Shown: positions 53,435 through 63,497 of the stretch, piece after piece
Layout of the letters: every line of letters begins with the position of its first letter
Numbering within the stretch: position 1 is the stretch's first letter
Origin: Bacteroidota bacterium
GTDB lineage: Bacteria > Bacteroidota > Bacteroidia > B-17B0 > Aurantibacillaceae
Length of the DNA stretch: 64,000 bases
NCBI GenBank assembly: GCA_963169355.1
Contig: CAUJCR010000001.1
Location: 1-64,000, forward strand
Direction: 5' to 3'
The notes under the pieces: model-generated
Told to the model about the DNA's origin: nothing
Seen by the model: only the letters and a program-made list of their open reading frames with translations
Databases searched by the model: none
Made by a program: the position numbers and the translations under genes

Positions 53435-56400
53435 ATGTTCTTAATTTTTGACACAGAAACAACTGGCTTACCACGCGACTATAAAGCTCCATTAACTGAT
53501 TTTGATAATTGGCCACGCATGGTTCAAATTGCATGGCAATTACACGACGAGAAAGGGAATTTATTAAACAGCAACTCCATCATCATTCAACCCGATGGTT
53601 ATACCATTCCTTATAATGCCACACAAATTCATGGCATCTCCAACGAACGCGCTCATGAAGAAGGAAAAAATTTAAAAGATGTTTTACAAGAATTTATTGC
53701 TATTGTTCAGCAAGCTACTTATTTATGCGGGCATAATATTGAGTTTGATATCAACATCATTGGCTCAGAATTGTTGCGTTGTGGGTTTGAAAACATTTTA
53801 GCAAACAAAGCATTTATTGATACTAAAAATGATCAAACCACCGAGTATTGTGCTATACCAGGCGGTAAAGGAGGAAAATTTAAGTGGCCTACTTTAACCG
53901 AATTATACAAAAAACTATTTAACGATACATTTGAAGAAGCACACAATGCGGCTTTTGATGTTTTAGCAACTGGTAAAGTATTTTTTGAAATTATAAAGCA
54001 AGGCATTACTAAGGTAAATGAAATACCTGCTAGTAACCTATCATCTATTCAGTACCAAGCACCAGATTTGTCGGAGTTATACCAACATGAACAAACTTGG
54101 AAAAACAAAAAACAAGCAAGTAGCAATACAAAAAACGATATTGCCACCGATGCAGCACATCCAACAAATAAAGAAAGTATTCGATTCTCGCACTTACACA
54201 ATCATACACAGTTTTCTGTATTACAATCTACCAGCGATGTAGCCGATTTAGTAAAAAAAGCAGCCGAATACAATATGCCAGCTGTGGCTATGACCGATCA
54301 TGGAAATATGTATGGGGCATTTTTATTTTGGCAAGCTATTGATAAACAAAACAAATCTATCAAGGCGCATAACGAAGCGGTAGAAAAAGGCGAAAAACAA
54401 GCACCTAAAAAAGAATTGCTAAAATGTATTATTGGCTGCGAATTAAATATCTGTAAAGATTACACGGATAAATCTAAACAAGACAATGGATACACTCAAG
54501 TTTTCTTAGCCAAAAATACAGTAGGTTATCAAAACCTTTCTCGGTTAAGTTCCATTGGATTAATAGATGGTTTTTATTATGTGCCTCGTATTGATAAAAA
54601 TTTATTACTAAAATATAAAGATGGTTTAATAGCTACAACAGGTTCACTTAGTAGCGAAATTCCAAGTCTTATTTTAAATGTTGGTGAAGAGCAAGCCGAA
54701 GAAGCCTTTGTTTGGTATAAAGAACAGTTTGGCGATGATTTTTACATTGAACTTAATCGGCATGATTTACCCGATGAAAACCATGTGAATGATGTACTCA
54801 TGCGTTTTGCTAAAAAATATAATGTAAACTATTTTGCCGCTAATAATAATTACTACCTCGATAAAAATGGATTTGATGCGCATGATATTTTATTGTGTGT
54901 AAAAGATGGCGAAAAGAAATCAACACCAATAGGCAAAGGCAGAGGCTTTAGATATGGCTTACAGAATAAAGAATTTTATTTTAAATCGCCACAAGAAATG
55001 GCTAGCTTGTTTCAAGATATGCCAGAAGCCTTAGAAACAACCAACGAGATAATTGAAAAAATTGAATCGTTTAAATTAGGGCGTGATATTTTACTCCCTA
55101 AATTTGAAATAGATGCCGCTTTTATCGCCGAAAACAAAGAGGCTATAAACGCTTCGTTTAATCGAATTGTAGCACTAAAAGAAAAATCATGGACAGAAAA
55201 AAATTTAAGCGCAGAAGCTATTGAAGCTCAAAAAGCAGAAATGCTAGTTATTGCCGAGCAGTTTATTTATATGTCGCACTTAACTTGGCAAGGAGCACAC
55301 AAGCGTTATCCTGATATGCCTCAAGAAACCAAAGAGCGTATTGAGTTTGAATTAGCCACAATTGAAAGAATGGGTTATCCAGGTTATTTTTTAATTGTAG
55401 CCGATTTTATTTCAAAGGCTAGAGAGATGGGTGTTTCCGTTGGGCCAGGACGTGGTTCGGCAGCAGGTTCGGCTATTGCATACTGCTTGTGGATTACTAA
55501 TGTTGATCCCATTAAATTTGATTTACTCTTTGAGCGTTTCTTAAATCCTGATCGTATTAGTATGCCCGATATTGATATTGATTTTGATGATGAAGGGCGA
55601 GGTAAAGTAATTGAGTATGTAATTAATAAATACGGTTTTAATCAAGTAGCTCAAATTATTACTTATGGTACTATGGGTGGAAAATCGGCAATTAGAGATA
55701 CAGCAAGGGTGTTAGACTTACCATTAGCAGATGCCGATAAACTAGCTAAATCTTTTCCAGATAGTTTGGATGCCGAATTAAAATCATTATTAAAACCAGG
55801 TGGTATTGACGAAAAATATTTAGGTAAGATAAAAGACAAAAGAGAGGTTGTTGAGCAATCTCATAACTTCAGAAAATTATCAGAGGGCAATACACCCGAG
55901 GCTAATGTATTAAAACAAGCATACGAATTAGAAGGTTGCCTAAGAAACACAGGCATACATGCGTGTGGTGTTATTATTACGCCCGATGAAATGGTAAAAT
56001 TTGTACCAGTTACAAAGGCTAAAGATAACGATATGCTCGTTACTCAGTTTGATAACTCGGTAGCAGAAAATGCTGGTCTTTTAAAAATGGATTTTTTAGG
56101 TTTAAGAACCTTAACAATTATAAAAGATGCCTTGCATTTTATCAAACAAAATCAAAACATTGATATTGATATTGATGCCATACCACTTGATGATAAAAAA
56201 ACCTACGAACTTTTTCAACGTGGCGAAACCAATGGTATTTTTCAATATGAAAGTGCTGGAATGCAAAAGTCGTTAAAGGAATTAAAACCCGATTCGTTTA
56301 ATGATTTAATTGCAATGAATGCCTTGTATCGTCCGGGTCCTTTAGCTTATATTCCCAATTACATTAAACGTAAGCATGGTTTAGAAGCGGTTTCTTACGA

Positions 56401-57901
56401 CTTAAACGGTATGGAGGAATATTTATCCGAAACGTATGGAATTACGGTTTATCAAGAGCAGGTAATGCGTTTATCTCAAAAACTAGCCAACTTTACTAAA
56501 GGTGACGCCGATACCTTGCGTAAAGCGATGGGAAAAAAACAAAAAGATGTGCTGGATAAAATGAAAAGCAAATATTTAGAAGGCTGCAAGGAAAACGGGC
56601 ACGACTTATCTAAGGCAGAAAAAGTGTGGACCGACTGGGAAGCCTTTGCAAGTTATGCTTTTAATAAATCGCATTCTACATGCTATGCTTATATTGCCTA
56701 TCAAACTGCATACATTAAAGCGCATTATCCAAGTGAGTTTATGGCATCTGTTTTAAACCATTCTGGAAGTATTGAAAAGATTGCGTTTTTTATGGAAGAA
56801 TGTAAACGCATGGGAATAAAAGTTTTAGGGCCTGATGTAAATGAAGGCTTTTCAAAATTTAATGTCATCAAAGGAAAAACCGATATCCGATTTGGTATGG
56901 GTGCTATTAAGGGCGTGGGAGAAAACACCGTTAACAACATCATTGAAGAAAGAGATAATAACGGAAAATTTATCTCGGTATTTGATTTAGCAAAACGCCT
57001 TGATAGTAAATCCATCAATAAAAAATCAATAGAAGGTTTAGCATTAGCAGGTGCATTTGATAGTTTTGAAGGTGTGCATAGAGCTATGTTTTTTACACCC
57101 GAATTAGATGGCACCACGCTAACCGATAAAATGATAAAATACAGTAACCAAATTAATTCAGGTAATGATACCTCACAAGCGAGTTTATTTGGCGGCGATG
57201 ATGTTATAGAAATTACGGAACCTCAACTTCCACAAAAAATTGAACCATGGAGTAAACTAGACGAGTTAGCTAAAGAAAAAGAAGTCGTTGGTTTCTTCAT
57301 CTCTGGTCATCCACTCGATCCTTACAAGTTAATAGTAGAAAATAAATGTAGTGCCAACTGCGCTCAGCTAAAAGCAGGCTTAGAACCTTTTAGAGGTAAA
57401 GATGTTTCATTTGCTGGTATTGTAGTAGGTGGCGAATCACGCACTGGAAAAACAGGAAATCCGTATGGTAAATTAACTATTGAGGATTATCATGGCACTA
57501 CCGAAATTATGTTGTTTGGAAAAGATTATGTAGAGTTTAGTAAATACTTAAATGTTGGTTTATTTATTTATGTAAGAGCCAAAGTTCAGGAACGCTTTGG
57601 ACAAACTGGAAGCTTAGAATTAAAAGTTCAAAAAATCGAACTATTAGAAGATGTTAAGAGTAACATTTTTTCATTAATGAAACTTAAACTTAATGTAAAT
57701 GATATTAATGAAGAACTCATTAACTCTATCGAATCGCTGCTTAATTCATCACAAGGTAAATGTTCTGTAGAATTTTTAGTTGAAGATAAGGCAGAGAATA
57801 TGAGTGTAAAGCTTTATTCTAAAACCAAAAAAATTGGATTAAGCACCGAGCTGATTAACGACTTAGAGAAGATAAACGGGTTAACGTATGAGTTAACATA
57901 A
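53435..57901 (+). CDS. dnaE: DNA polymerase III alpha with fused DEDDh exonuclease
   Basis: Replicative polymerase of 1,488 residues. N-terminal 3'-5' exonuclease (~1-185) with Asp6/Glu8 (DTET), Asp105 (HNIEFD), and His170/Asp175 (HNAAFD) is complete DEDDh. A linker precedes the PHP domain (~250; HLHNHTQFS). The polymerase active site has GPGRGSAAGS and PDIDIDF with Asp712/Asp714/Asp716. Then GIHACGVIIT, finger/thumb, a helix-hairpin-helix region and an OB fold near 1300 (VSFAGIVVGGESRTGK). E. coli keeps the exonuclease as separate DnaQ. The stop overlaps uvrA's by 9 bp. Confidence 0.95.
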   Translation: MFLIFDTETTGLPRDYKAPLTDFDNWPRMVQIAWQLHDEKGNLLNSNSIIIQPDGYTIPYNATQIHGISNERAHEEGKNLKDVLQEFIAIVQQATYLCGHNIEFDINIIGSELLRCGFENILANKAFIDTKNDQTTEYCAIPGGKGGKFKWPTLTELYKKLFNDTFEEAHNAAFDVLATGKVFFEIIKQGITKVNEIPASNLSSIQYQAPDLSELYQHEQTWKNKKQASSNTKNDIATDAAHPTNKESIRFSHLHNHTQFSVLQSTSDVADLVKKAAEYNMPAVAMTDHGNMYGAFLFWQAIDKQNKSIKAHNEAVEKGEKQAPKKELLKCIIGCELNICKDYTDKSKQDNGYTQVFLAKNTVGYQNLSRLSSIGLIDGFYYVPRIDKNLLLKYKDGLIATTGSLSSEIPSLILNVGEEQAEEAFVWYKEQFGDDFYIELNRHDLPDENHVNDVLMRFAKKYNVNYFAANNNYYLDKNGFDAHDILLCVKDGEKKSTPIGKGRGFRYGLQNKEFYFKSPQEMASLFQDMPEALETTNEIIEKIESFKLGRDILLPKFEIDAAFIAENKEAINASFNRIVALKEKSWTEKNLSAEAIEAQKAEMLVIAEQFIYMSHLTWQGAHKRYPDMPQETKERIEFELATIERMGYPGYFLIVADFISKAREMGVSVGPGRGSAAGSAIAYCLWITNVDPIKFDLLFERFLNPDRISMPDIDIDFDDEGRGKVIEYVINKYGFNQVAQIITYGTMGGKSAIRDTARVLDLPLADADKLAKSFPDSLDAELKSLLKPGGIDEKYLGKIKDKREVVEQSHNFRKLSEGNTPEANVLKQAYELEGCLRNTGIHACGVIITPDEMVKFVPVTKAKDNDMLVTQFDNSVAENAGLLKMDFLGLRTLTIIKDALHFIKQNQNIDIDIDAIPLDDKKTYELFQRGETNGIFQYESAGMQKSLKELKPDSFNDLIAMNALYRPGPLAYIPNYIKRKHGLEAVSYDLNGMEEYLSETYGITVYQEQVMRLSQKLANFTKGDADTLRKAMGKKQKDVLDKMKSKYLEGCKENGHDLSKAEKVWTDWEAFASYAFNKSHSTCYAYIAYQTAYIKAHYPSEFMASVLNHSGSIEKIAFFMEECKRMGIKVLGPDVNEGFSKFNVIKGKTDIRFGMGAIKGVGENTVNNIIEERDNNGKFISVFDLAKRLDSKSINKKSIEGLALAGAFDSFEGVHRAMFFTPELDGTTLTDKMIKYSNQINSGNDTSQASLFGGDDVIEITEPQLPQKIEPWSKLDELAKEKEVVGFFISGHPLDPYKLIVENKCSANCAQLKAGLEPFRGKDVSFAGIVVGGESRTGKTGNPYGKLTIEDYHGTTEIMLFGKDYVEFSKYLNVGLFIYVRAKVQERFGQTGSLELKVQKIELLEDVKSNIFSLMKLKLNVNDINEELINSIESLLNSSQGKCSVEFLVEDKAENMSVKLYSKTKKIGLSTELINDLEKINGLTYELT

Positions 57902-60748
57902 CTCCTTTTTTAAGAAAGGTGCAGTGTAACCTTTATTAAATTTTATTAATTCCTCTGGTGTTCCAGAGAACAATATGTTACCACCCTTTATACCACCCTC
58001 AAGTCCAATATCAACAATATAATCGGCTACTTTAATGATATCTAAATTATGTTCAATAACAATTACGGTATTGCCATTATCTACTAATTTATTTAATACG
58101 CCTAATAAAATTCTAATGTCTTCAAAATGTAATCCAGTAGTAGGTTCATCTAAAATATAAAGCGTATTACCAGTATCTCTTTTACTTAATTCGGTTGAGA
58201 GTTTAACACGCTGCGCCTCCCCTCCGCTAAGTGTTGTAGCTTGCTGTCCCAAGGTAATATAACCCAATCCCACATCTTGCAATGATTTAATTTGACGATA
58301 AATAGATGGTAAATTTTCAAAAAAATCACAAGCCTGATCAATCGTCATATTAAGAACATCGTTTATTGATTTGCCTTTGTATCTTACTTCTAAAGTTTCA
58401 CGGTTATAACGTTTACCATTACACTCATCACAATTAACATACACATCTGGTAAAAAATTCATTTCAATTGTTTTTAATCCAGCGCCTCCACAGGTTTCGC
58501 AACGCCCACCTTTTACATTAAAAGAAAAACGCCCTGGCTTATAGCCTCTAATTTTCGATTCAGGTAAATTGGCAAATAAGTTTCTGATATCCGAAAACAC
58601 ATTGGTATAAGTGGCTGGGTTACTTCTTGGTGTACGACCAATGGGTGATTGATCAATATCAATCACTTTATCAATATGCTCTAAACCCGAAATTGATTGA
58701 TATGGCAATGGTCTCTTTTCTGATTTATAAAAATGATTGCTTAAAATAGGATACAGCGTTTCATTTATTAAACTAGATTTACCACTTCCACTCACACCTG
58801 TTACACAAATAAATTTTCCCAACGGAATTTGTAAATCAACGTTTTTAAGATTATGCCCTGTACAACCTTTCAATGTCAGTTTTTTTCCATTACCCTTACG
58901 ACGTTGTGGTGGCACTTCTATTTGGCGTTTACCTGTAATGTACTCTGCCGTTAAAGTTTTAAATTTCAGCATCTGTTTTGGTGTAGAAGCAGCCACTACC
59001 CTACCACCATGTATACCTGCTCCAGGCCCAATATCAATCACATAATCGCTTTGCTCAATCATATCTTTGTCATGCTCAACAACCAAAACACTATTACCAA
59101 TATCTCTTAAATTTTTTAGTGCCTCAATTAGTTTCACATTATCACGTTGGTGCAAGCCAATACTTGGTTCATCTAAAATATAAAGTACACCTACTAATTG
59201 TGAACCAATTTGCGTAGCTAATCGAATACGCTGTGCCTCGCCTCCACTCAGTGTTTTAGAAGAACGGTTTAATGTAACATAATCTAATCCAACCTCTAAC
59301 AAAAACCCAATTCGAGCTCTTATTTCTTTTAGAATTTCTTTTGCAATTACATTTTGAGATTTAGTAAGGCGTTTTTCAATTCCTACAAACCAATCTTGAA
59401 GAAAATGGATATCCATTTCTGCTAACTCAAAAATATTTTTATCATCTATTTTAAAATTCAAGGCTTCTTTCTTTAGCCTTGTGCCGTTACAAGTAGAGCA
59501 ATTAATTTTATTGGTAAAACCTTCTGCCCAACGCAACATAGCTGGCGAAGAATCTTCTTCGGCTTGTTTAGCAATATGAGTGGCAATTCCGTCAAACGAA
59601 AAATTATAGCCGTTAGAGTTTGTATCGGTTTTAATAGTAAACAACTCATCTGTACCATTTAATAAAATATTGATGGCATCTTCATCAATCTGTTCAAAAG
59701 GCGTATCTAAATTAAATTGATATTTATTACCAATAGCTTCAATTTGCTTAAATACCCAAGAGTTTTTTGAGGGTCCTAAAGGCACAATAGCCCCTTTACG
59801 AATTGATAATTTTGGATTTGGAACTATCTTATGAATATCTACTTCTGACACCACGCCTAAGCCATTGCATTTAGGGCAAGCTCCATAAGGAGAGTTGAAC
59901 GAAAACAAGTTGGGAGCAGGTTCATCATACGATATTCCAGATGTAGGACACATTAATGTTCGGCTAAAAAACTGCACTTTGCCAAAACCAAAGGCATTCG
60001 ATTTCTTTTTTGAACTAGTGGATTTTTCATCATGTTCAAGAACCATAATAGTTCCTTTTCCATGTTTCATGGCTATTTGTAACGATTGAGCTAATCTTGA
60101 TTTTATGCTTTCATTTACCTCCAATCTATCCACTACAATTTCAATATCATGAATTTTATATCTATCCACTTGCATCTTTGGGGTAATGTCCACAATTTCA
60201 CCATCAATCCTCACTTTATTAAACCCCTTTTTTCTTATATCTTCAAAGAGTTCGCGGTAATGTCCTTTCCTTCCTTTGATAATTGGCGCTAACAAATTAA
60301 TTTTTTTTGAATCGTATTTTTCTAAAATGAGTTGTATAATTTGTTCGTCGCTATAACGAACCATTTTTTCACCCGTAACATATGAAAAGGCTTCGCCTGC
60401 TCGTGCAAACAATAATCTTAGAAAATCATAAATTTCAGTAATGGTTCCAACTGTTGAGCGAGGATTTTTATTCACGGTTTTCTGCTCAATAGAAATAACA
60501 GGACTTAACCCAGATATTTTATCTACATCTGGGCGTTCCATATTGCCTAGAAATTGACGAGCATAACTCGAAAAACTTTCTATATACCTTCTCTGACCTT
60601 CTGCATAAATTGTATCAAATGCTAAGGATGATTTTCCGCTTCCACTTAAACCAGTGAGCACTACCAATTGATTGCGAGGAATAGTTACCGATATGTTTTT
60701 TAAATTATGTACTCTTGCGCCAATAACTTCTATTTGTTCTTCTTCCAT
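57893..60748 (-). CDS. uvrA: Excinuclease ABC subunit UvrA
   Basis: UvrA is the damage-sensing ATPase of nucleotide excision repair. The 951-residue protein has two ABC ATPase modules (GLSGSGKSSLAFDT near 32-45 and GVSGSGKSSLINET), two ABC signatures (TLSGGEAQRIRLA and TLSGGEAQRVKLS), and four zinc-finger CxxC pairs (CPKCNG, CSTCNG, CETCGG, CDECNG), the expected set. Full length. The convergent dnaE overlaps its end by 9 bp. Confidence 0.97.
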   Translation of the reverse strand: MEEEQIEVIGARVHNLKNISVTIPRNQLVVLTGLSGSGKSSLAFDTIYAEGQRRYIESFSSYARQFLGNMERPDVDKISGLSPVISIEQKTVNKNPRSTVGTITEIYDFLRLLFARAGEAFSYVTGEKMVRYSDEQIIQLILEKYDSKKINLLAPIIKGRKGHYRELFEDIRKKGFNKVRIDGEIVDITPKMQVDRYKIHDIEIVVDRLEVNESIKSRLAQSLQIAMKHGKGTIMVLEHDEKSTSSKKKSNAFGFGKVQFFSRTLMCPTSGISYDEPAPNLFSFNSPYGACPKCNGLGVVSEVDIHKIVPNPKLSIRKGAIVPLGPSKNSWVFKQIEAIGNKYQFNLDTPFEQIDEDAINILLNGTDELFTIKTDTNSNGYNFSFDGIATHIAKQAEEDSSPAMLRWAEGFTNKINCSTCNGTRLKKEALNFKIDDKNIFELAEMDIHFLQDWFVGIEKRLTKSQNVIAKEILKEIRARIGFLLEVGLDYVTLNRSSKTLSGGEAQRIRLATQIGSQLVGVLYILDEPSIGLHQRDNVKLIEALKNLRDIGNSVLVVEHDKDMIEQSDYVIDIGPGAGIHGGRVVAASTPKQMLKFKTLTAEYITGKRQIEVPPQRRKGNGKKLTLKGCTGHNLKNVDLQIPLGKFICVTGVSGSGKSSLINETLYPILSNHFYKSEKRPLPYQSISGLEHIDKVIDIDQSPIGRTPRSNPATYTNVFSDIRNLFANLPESKIRGYKPGRFSFNVKGGRCETCGGAGLKTIEMNFLPDVYVNCDECNGKRYNRETLEVRYKGKSINDVLNMTIDQACDFFENLPSIYRQIKSLQDVGLGYITLGQQATTLSGGEAQRVKLSTELSKRDTGNTLYILDEPTTGLHFEDIRILLGVLNKLVDNGNTVIVIEHNLDIIKVADYIVDIGLEGGIKGGNILFSGTPEELIKFNKGYTAPFLKKELC

Positions 60749-60786
60749 TATATAATCAACTTTCTATAATTCGTTTAATAATTTTA

Positions 60787-61866
60787 TTATGGTTTTGTAT
60801 CTGTTAAGGTATCCAAATTAATTCTTATAGAATCTGAGTACATCTGCTGAACAGAAATTGTATCATTTATCCTTTCTTGCGGAAACACATCATTAAAATA
60901 TACACTTAAATCAACGCGTTTATCTTTAGGAATTTTAATTTCATAACGCTCATTATTAGGATTAGGTAGTTCATCGCCTATTAACCAAGGATTAAATGTT
61001 CTTAAAGTTATTACATCTGTATGATAATATTTCGCAAAAGCTTTTAAATTGGTTATAGATGAATCTAGTTTCACAATCTTAAATGCAGGAAACAGGCTTC
61101 CTTTCTTTACTTTTGATTTCACCCCAAAATGTTCAGGATCGGTTAAAAGTGTTTTATAAGCTAAAATTCTGTATATAAAACTTCCTGTTTCTTTATTTAA
61201 AAGTAAATCATAATAACTATTTGTGTTTTGTCTCTTCATTGCATTTTGAATTCCGCCAATACCTACATTGTAGGCGGCTGCCGCTAAGGTCCAACTATTA
61301 AAATAGCGGTAAGCATCTTTAAAATGTTTACAAGCTGCTACGGTCGCTTTTTGAACATCCAACCGTTCATCAACATCGTTATTTACTCTTAATCCATAAT
61401 GCTGCGCAGTATTAGGCATCAGTTGCCAAAAACCAGCTGCACCCATTGGCGATACCACATTGGATAAATGACTTTCTATAATAGCCACATATTTAAAATC
61501 ATCGGGCACACCTTGTTGTTTTAATATAGGCTCTATTATTGGAAACCATCTTTGAGCCTTTTGAAATAAATGTAACGAAGAGCGTTTCCATGTTTTATTA
61601 GCAAAGAATTCTTTCTCTAAATTTTCTTTAATTTCAAAATCATTATGAGGCACCTTCTCTCCTGCAAAATTTAAATTAACAGGAATATTTAATCCTAGCA
61701 CTTTAAAATTAGAGTTTGTGTAATCATAAATATAATTAAATGGTGAGAAAACAGCTAGTCTAATAAAAATCATGAGAGCTAGCCAACAAAAAAAACTTAT
61801 ATAAATTTTTTTATATAAGGGACTAGGTTCTTTAAATACTTTTAATATCCAAACGGAAATAGTCAC
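60787..61866 (-). CDS. Lytic transglycosylase (SLT domain)
   Basis: A 359-residue protein with N-terminal membrane anchor (~20-42, FFCWLALMIFIRLAVF). The SLT catalytic domain has Glu131 (YVAIIESHLSN), SPMGAAGFWQLMPNTAQHYG and WTLAAAAYNVGIGGIQNA. A degenerate LysM-like tail (LKAFAKYYHTDVITLRTFNPW) may bind peptidoglycan. It cleaves glycan strands forming anhydro ends. The GTG start overlaps the preceding gene's stop by 4 bp (GTGA), so they are coupled. Confidence 0.9.
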   Translation of the reverse strand: MTISVWILKVFKEPSPLYKKIYISFFCWLALMIFIRLAVFSPFNYIYDYTNSNFKVLGLNIPVNLNFAGEKVPHNDFEIKENLEKEFFANKTWKRSSLHLFQKAQRWFPIIEPILKQQGVPDDFKYVAIIESHLSNVVSPMGAAGFWQLMPNTAQHYGLRVNNDVDERLDVQKATVAACKHFKDAYRYFNSWTLAAAAYNVGIGGIQNAMKRQNTNSYYDLLLNKETGSFIYRILAYKTLLTDPEHFGVKSKVKKGSLFPAFKIVKLDSSITNLKAFAKYYHTDVITLRTFNPWLIGDELPNPNNERYEIKIPKDKRVDLSVYFNDVFPQERINDTISVQQMYSDSIRINLDTLTDTKP

Positions 61867-62948
61867 TTTCTTTTAATTATCGTATTGAGATATAAAGATA
61901 CGAAAGTGACTGCACAAAAAATAATAGAAACAATTAACCAAAATGATTGGTAATTAAACATTAGATTTAAAGCTAAGGTTAAACCTAATAAACCAATAGC
62001 AAAAAAGAGTACTGCTATGCGTTTTTCTGTTAGACCTCTAAAAAATAAATGATGTGTGGTGTGATCTTTACCACCTACAAAGGGAGAACTTCCTCTCGCA
62101 ATACGATTTATACTTACTGTAATTGTATCTGTGAGTGGTAAAATAAATACTAATGCAATAATTAAAAAACCAAGAAGTATAGGGTTTATAGAATACCAGA
62201 AATTTTGAACTAAGGAAAATGAATTCCAACAATAATCAATACCAATTACAGATAAAAATGCCCCTAAGAACTGACTTCCTGTATCTCCCATAAACATTTT
62301 GGCAGGATGCCAATTATACACCAAAAATCCTAACAAAGCACCAACTAATCCCAAACTCAGAATAGGAATTGGAGCTAGAATACTATTTAAACTAGAATTT
62401 AAAATTAATGCGTACGCCAATATTAATAATGAAACAATAGTGGTAATAGCATCCATGTTATCTAACATATTAATAGAATTCATAAAGCCAATTACCCAAA
62501 AGAGTGTTAATGCAAAATTTAAAGCCTCGGTAGTAAAAATATTAATCTTTGTACCAGAAAAATATAAAATTAAACCACAAAGTAACTGAACTATAAACTT
62601 CAGTAATGGTTGTGTATTATAAGCATCATCAGCCAATCCCATAATAAATGCGATGGTACATACGATAAAAATTCCAAGAACCTTTAAGTTACCATAATGC
62701 AAGGGAAAAAGATTATTTATAAAGTTAAATACTATAAATGTGCATAAGAAAATAACAAAAAATGAAATTCCGCCAACTGATGGTCTTACCGTAGGACTCC
62801 ATCTTATTTCTTTATGCAATTGTTTTTGTCGAACACCTAAAGTTTGAGAAAATTTTAATAAAATAGAATTAAAAACAACCGATACAACAAAGGTTATCCC
62901 AATAATTAAAACAATAAATAACGATATGTTATTCTGAAAAAACTGCAT
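61863..62948 (-). CDS. WecA/MraY-type undecaprenyl-phosphate sugar-1-phosphate transferase
   Basis: A 361-residue protein with ~10 membrane segments. RPSVGGISFFVIFL, GLADDAYNTQP, NSINMLDNMDAITT, MFMGDTGSQFLGA and KDHTTHHLFFRG are the conserved loops, including the Asp and His of the catalytic site. It loads the first sugar phosphate on undecaprenyl phosphate to start polysaccharide or O-antigen units. Next in the same operon are rfbC and a BY-kinase (6 bp to rfbC), which fits exopolysaccharide synthesis. Confidence 0.92.
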   Translation of the reverse strand: MQFFQNNISLFIVLIIGITFVVSVVFNSILLKFSQTLGVRQKQLHKEIRWSPTVRPSVGGISFFVIFLCTFIVFNFINNLFPLHYGNLKVLGIFIVCTIAFIMGLADDAYNTQPLLKFIVQLLCGLILYFSGTKINIFTTEALNFALTLFWVIGFMNSINMLDNMDAITTIVSLLILAYALILNSSLNSILAPIPILSLGLVGALLGFLVYNWHPAKMFMGDTGSQFLGAFLSVIGIDYCWNSFSLVQNFWYSINPILLGFLIIALVFILPLTDTITVSINRIARGSSPFVGGKDHTTHHLFFRGLTEKRIAVLFFAIGLLGLTLALNLMFNYQSFWLIVSIIFCAVTFVSLYLNTIIKRK

Positions 62949-62954
62949 ACTAGA

Positions 62955-63497
62955 TTAGAATGGACTAACAAATTCTTTAAATGGTGTACCTTCTAAATCT
63001 TTTTCAGACAATAATGGATGAGAAACATTCCAATGAATATTCAAATCCGAGTCATTCCATAAAATACAGCCTTCCGATGGTTTATGATAAACATTAGTGC
63101 ATTTATATGAAAAAATGGTGTTATCTCTTAACGTTAAAAATCCATGAGCAAATCCAGTCGGAATATAAAACATGGTTTTATTTTCTTCATTTAATTCAAT
63201 AGTTACGTGTTGTCCGTATGTCTCAGAGTTTTTTCTAATATCAACGGCTACATCTAATACTGCACCAGTTATCACACGCACTAGTTTACCTTGATCATGA
63301 GGTGGTGCTTGAAAATGCAGACCTCTTAGAACGCCCGCCTGAGATAAGGATTGGTTATCTTGTAAAAAATTAGCAGTTATCCCATTATTTTTAAAAACAT
63401 CGGCATTATAACTTTCAAAAAAATAACCTCTTGCATCAGCAAACACTTTCGGTTTTACTATTAATAATCCTTCAATGGCTGTTTTAATTACTTCCAT
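62955..63497 (-). CDS. rfbC: dTDP-4-dehydrorhamnose 3,5-epimerase
   Basis: A 180-residue cupin enzyme making dTDP-4-keto-L-rhamnose for surface polysaccharide. The signatures are FFESYNADVFKNNGI, QDNQSLSQAGVLRGLHFQ with catalytic His, VDIRKNSETYGQH and IPTGFAHGFLTL. Full length. Its ATG overlaps the stop of the upstream kinase gene by 10 bp, implying coupling. Other dTDP-rhamnose genes are not in the window. Confidence 0.95.
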   Translation of the reverse strand: MEVIKTAIEGLLIVKPKVFADARGYFFESYNADVFKNNGITANFLQDNQSLSQAGVLRGLHFQAPPHDQGKLVRVITGAVLDVAVDIRKNSETYGQHVTIELNEENKTMFYIPTGFAHGFLTLRDNTIFSYKCTNVYHKPSEGCILWNDSDLNIHWNVSHPLLSEKDLEGTPFKEFVSPF

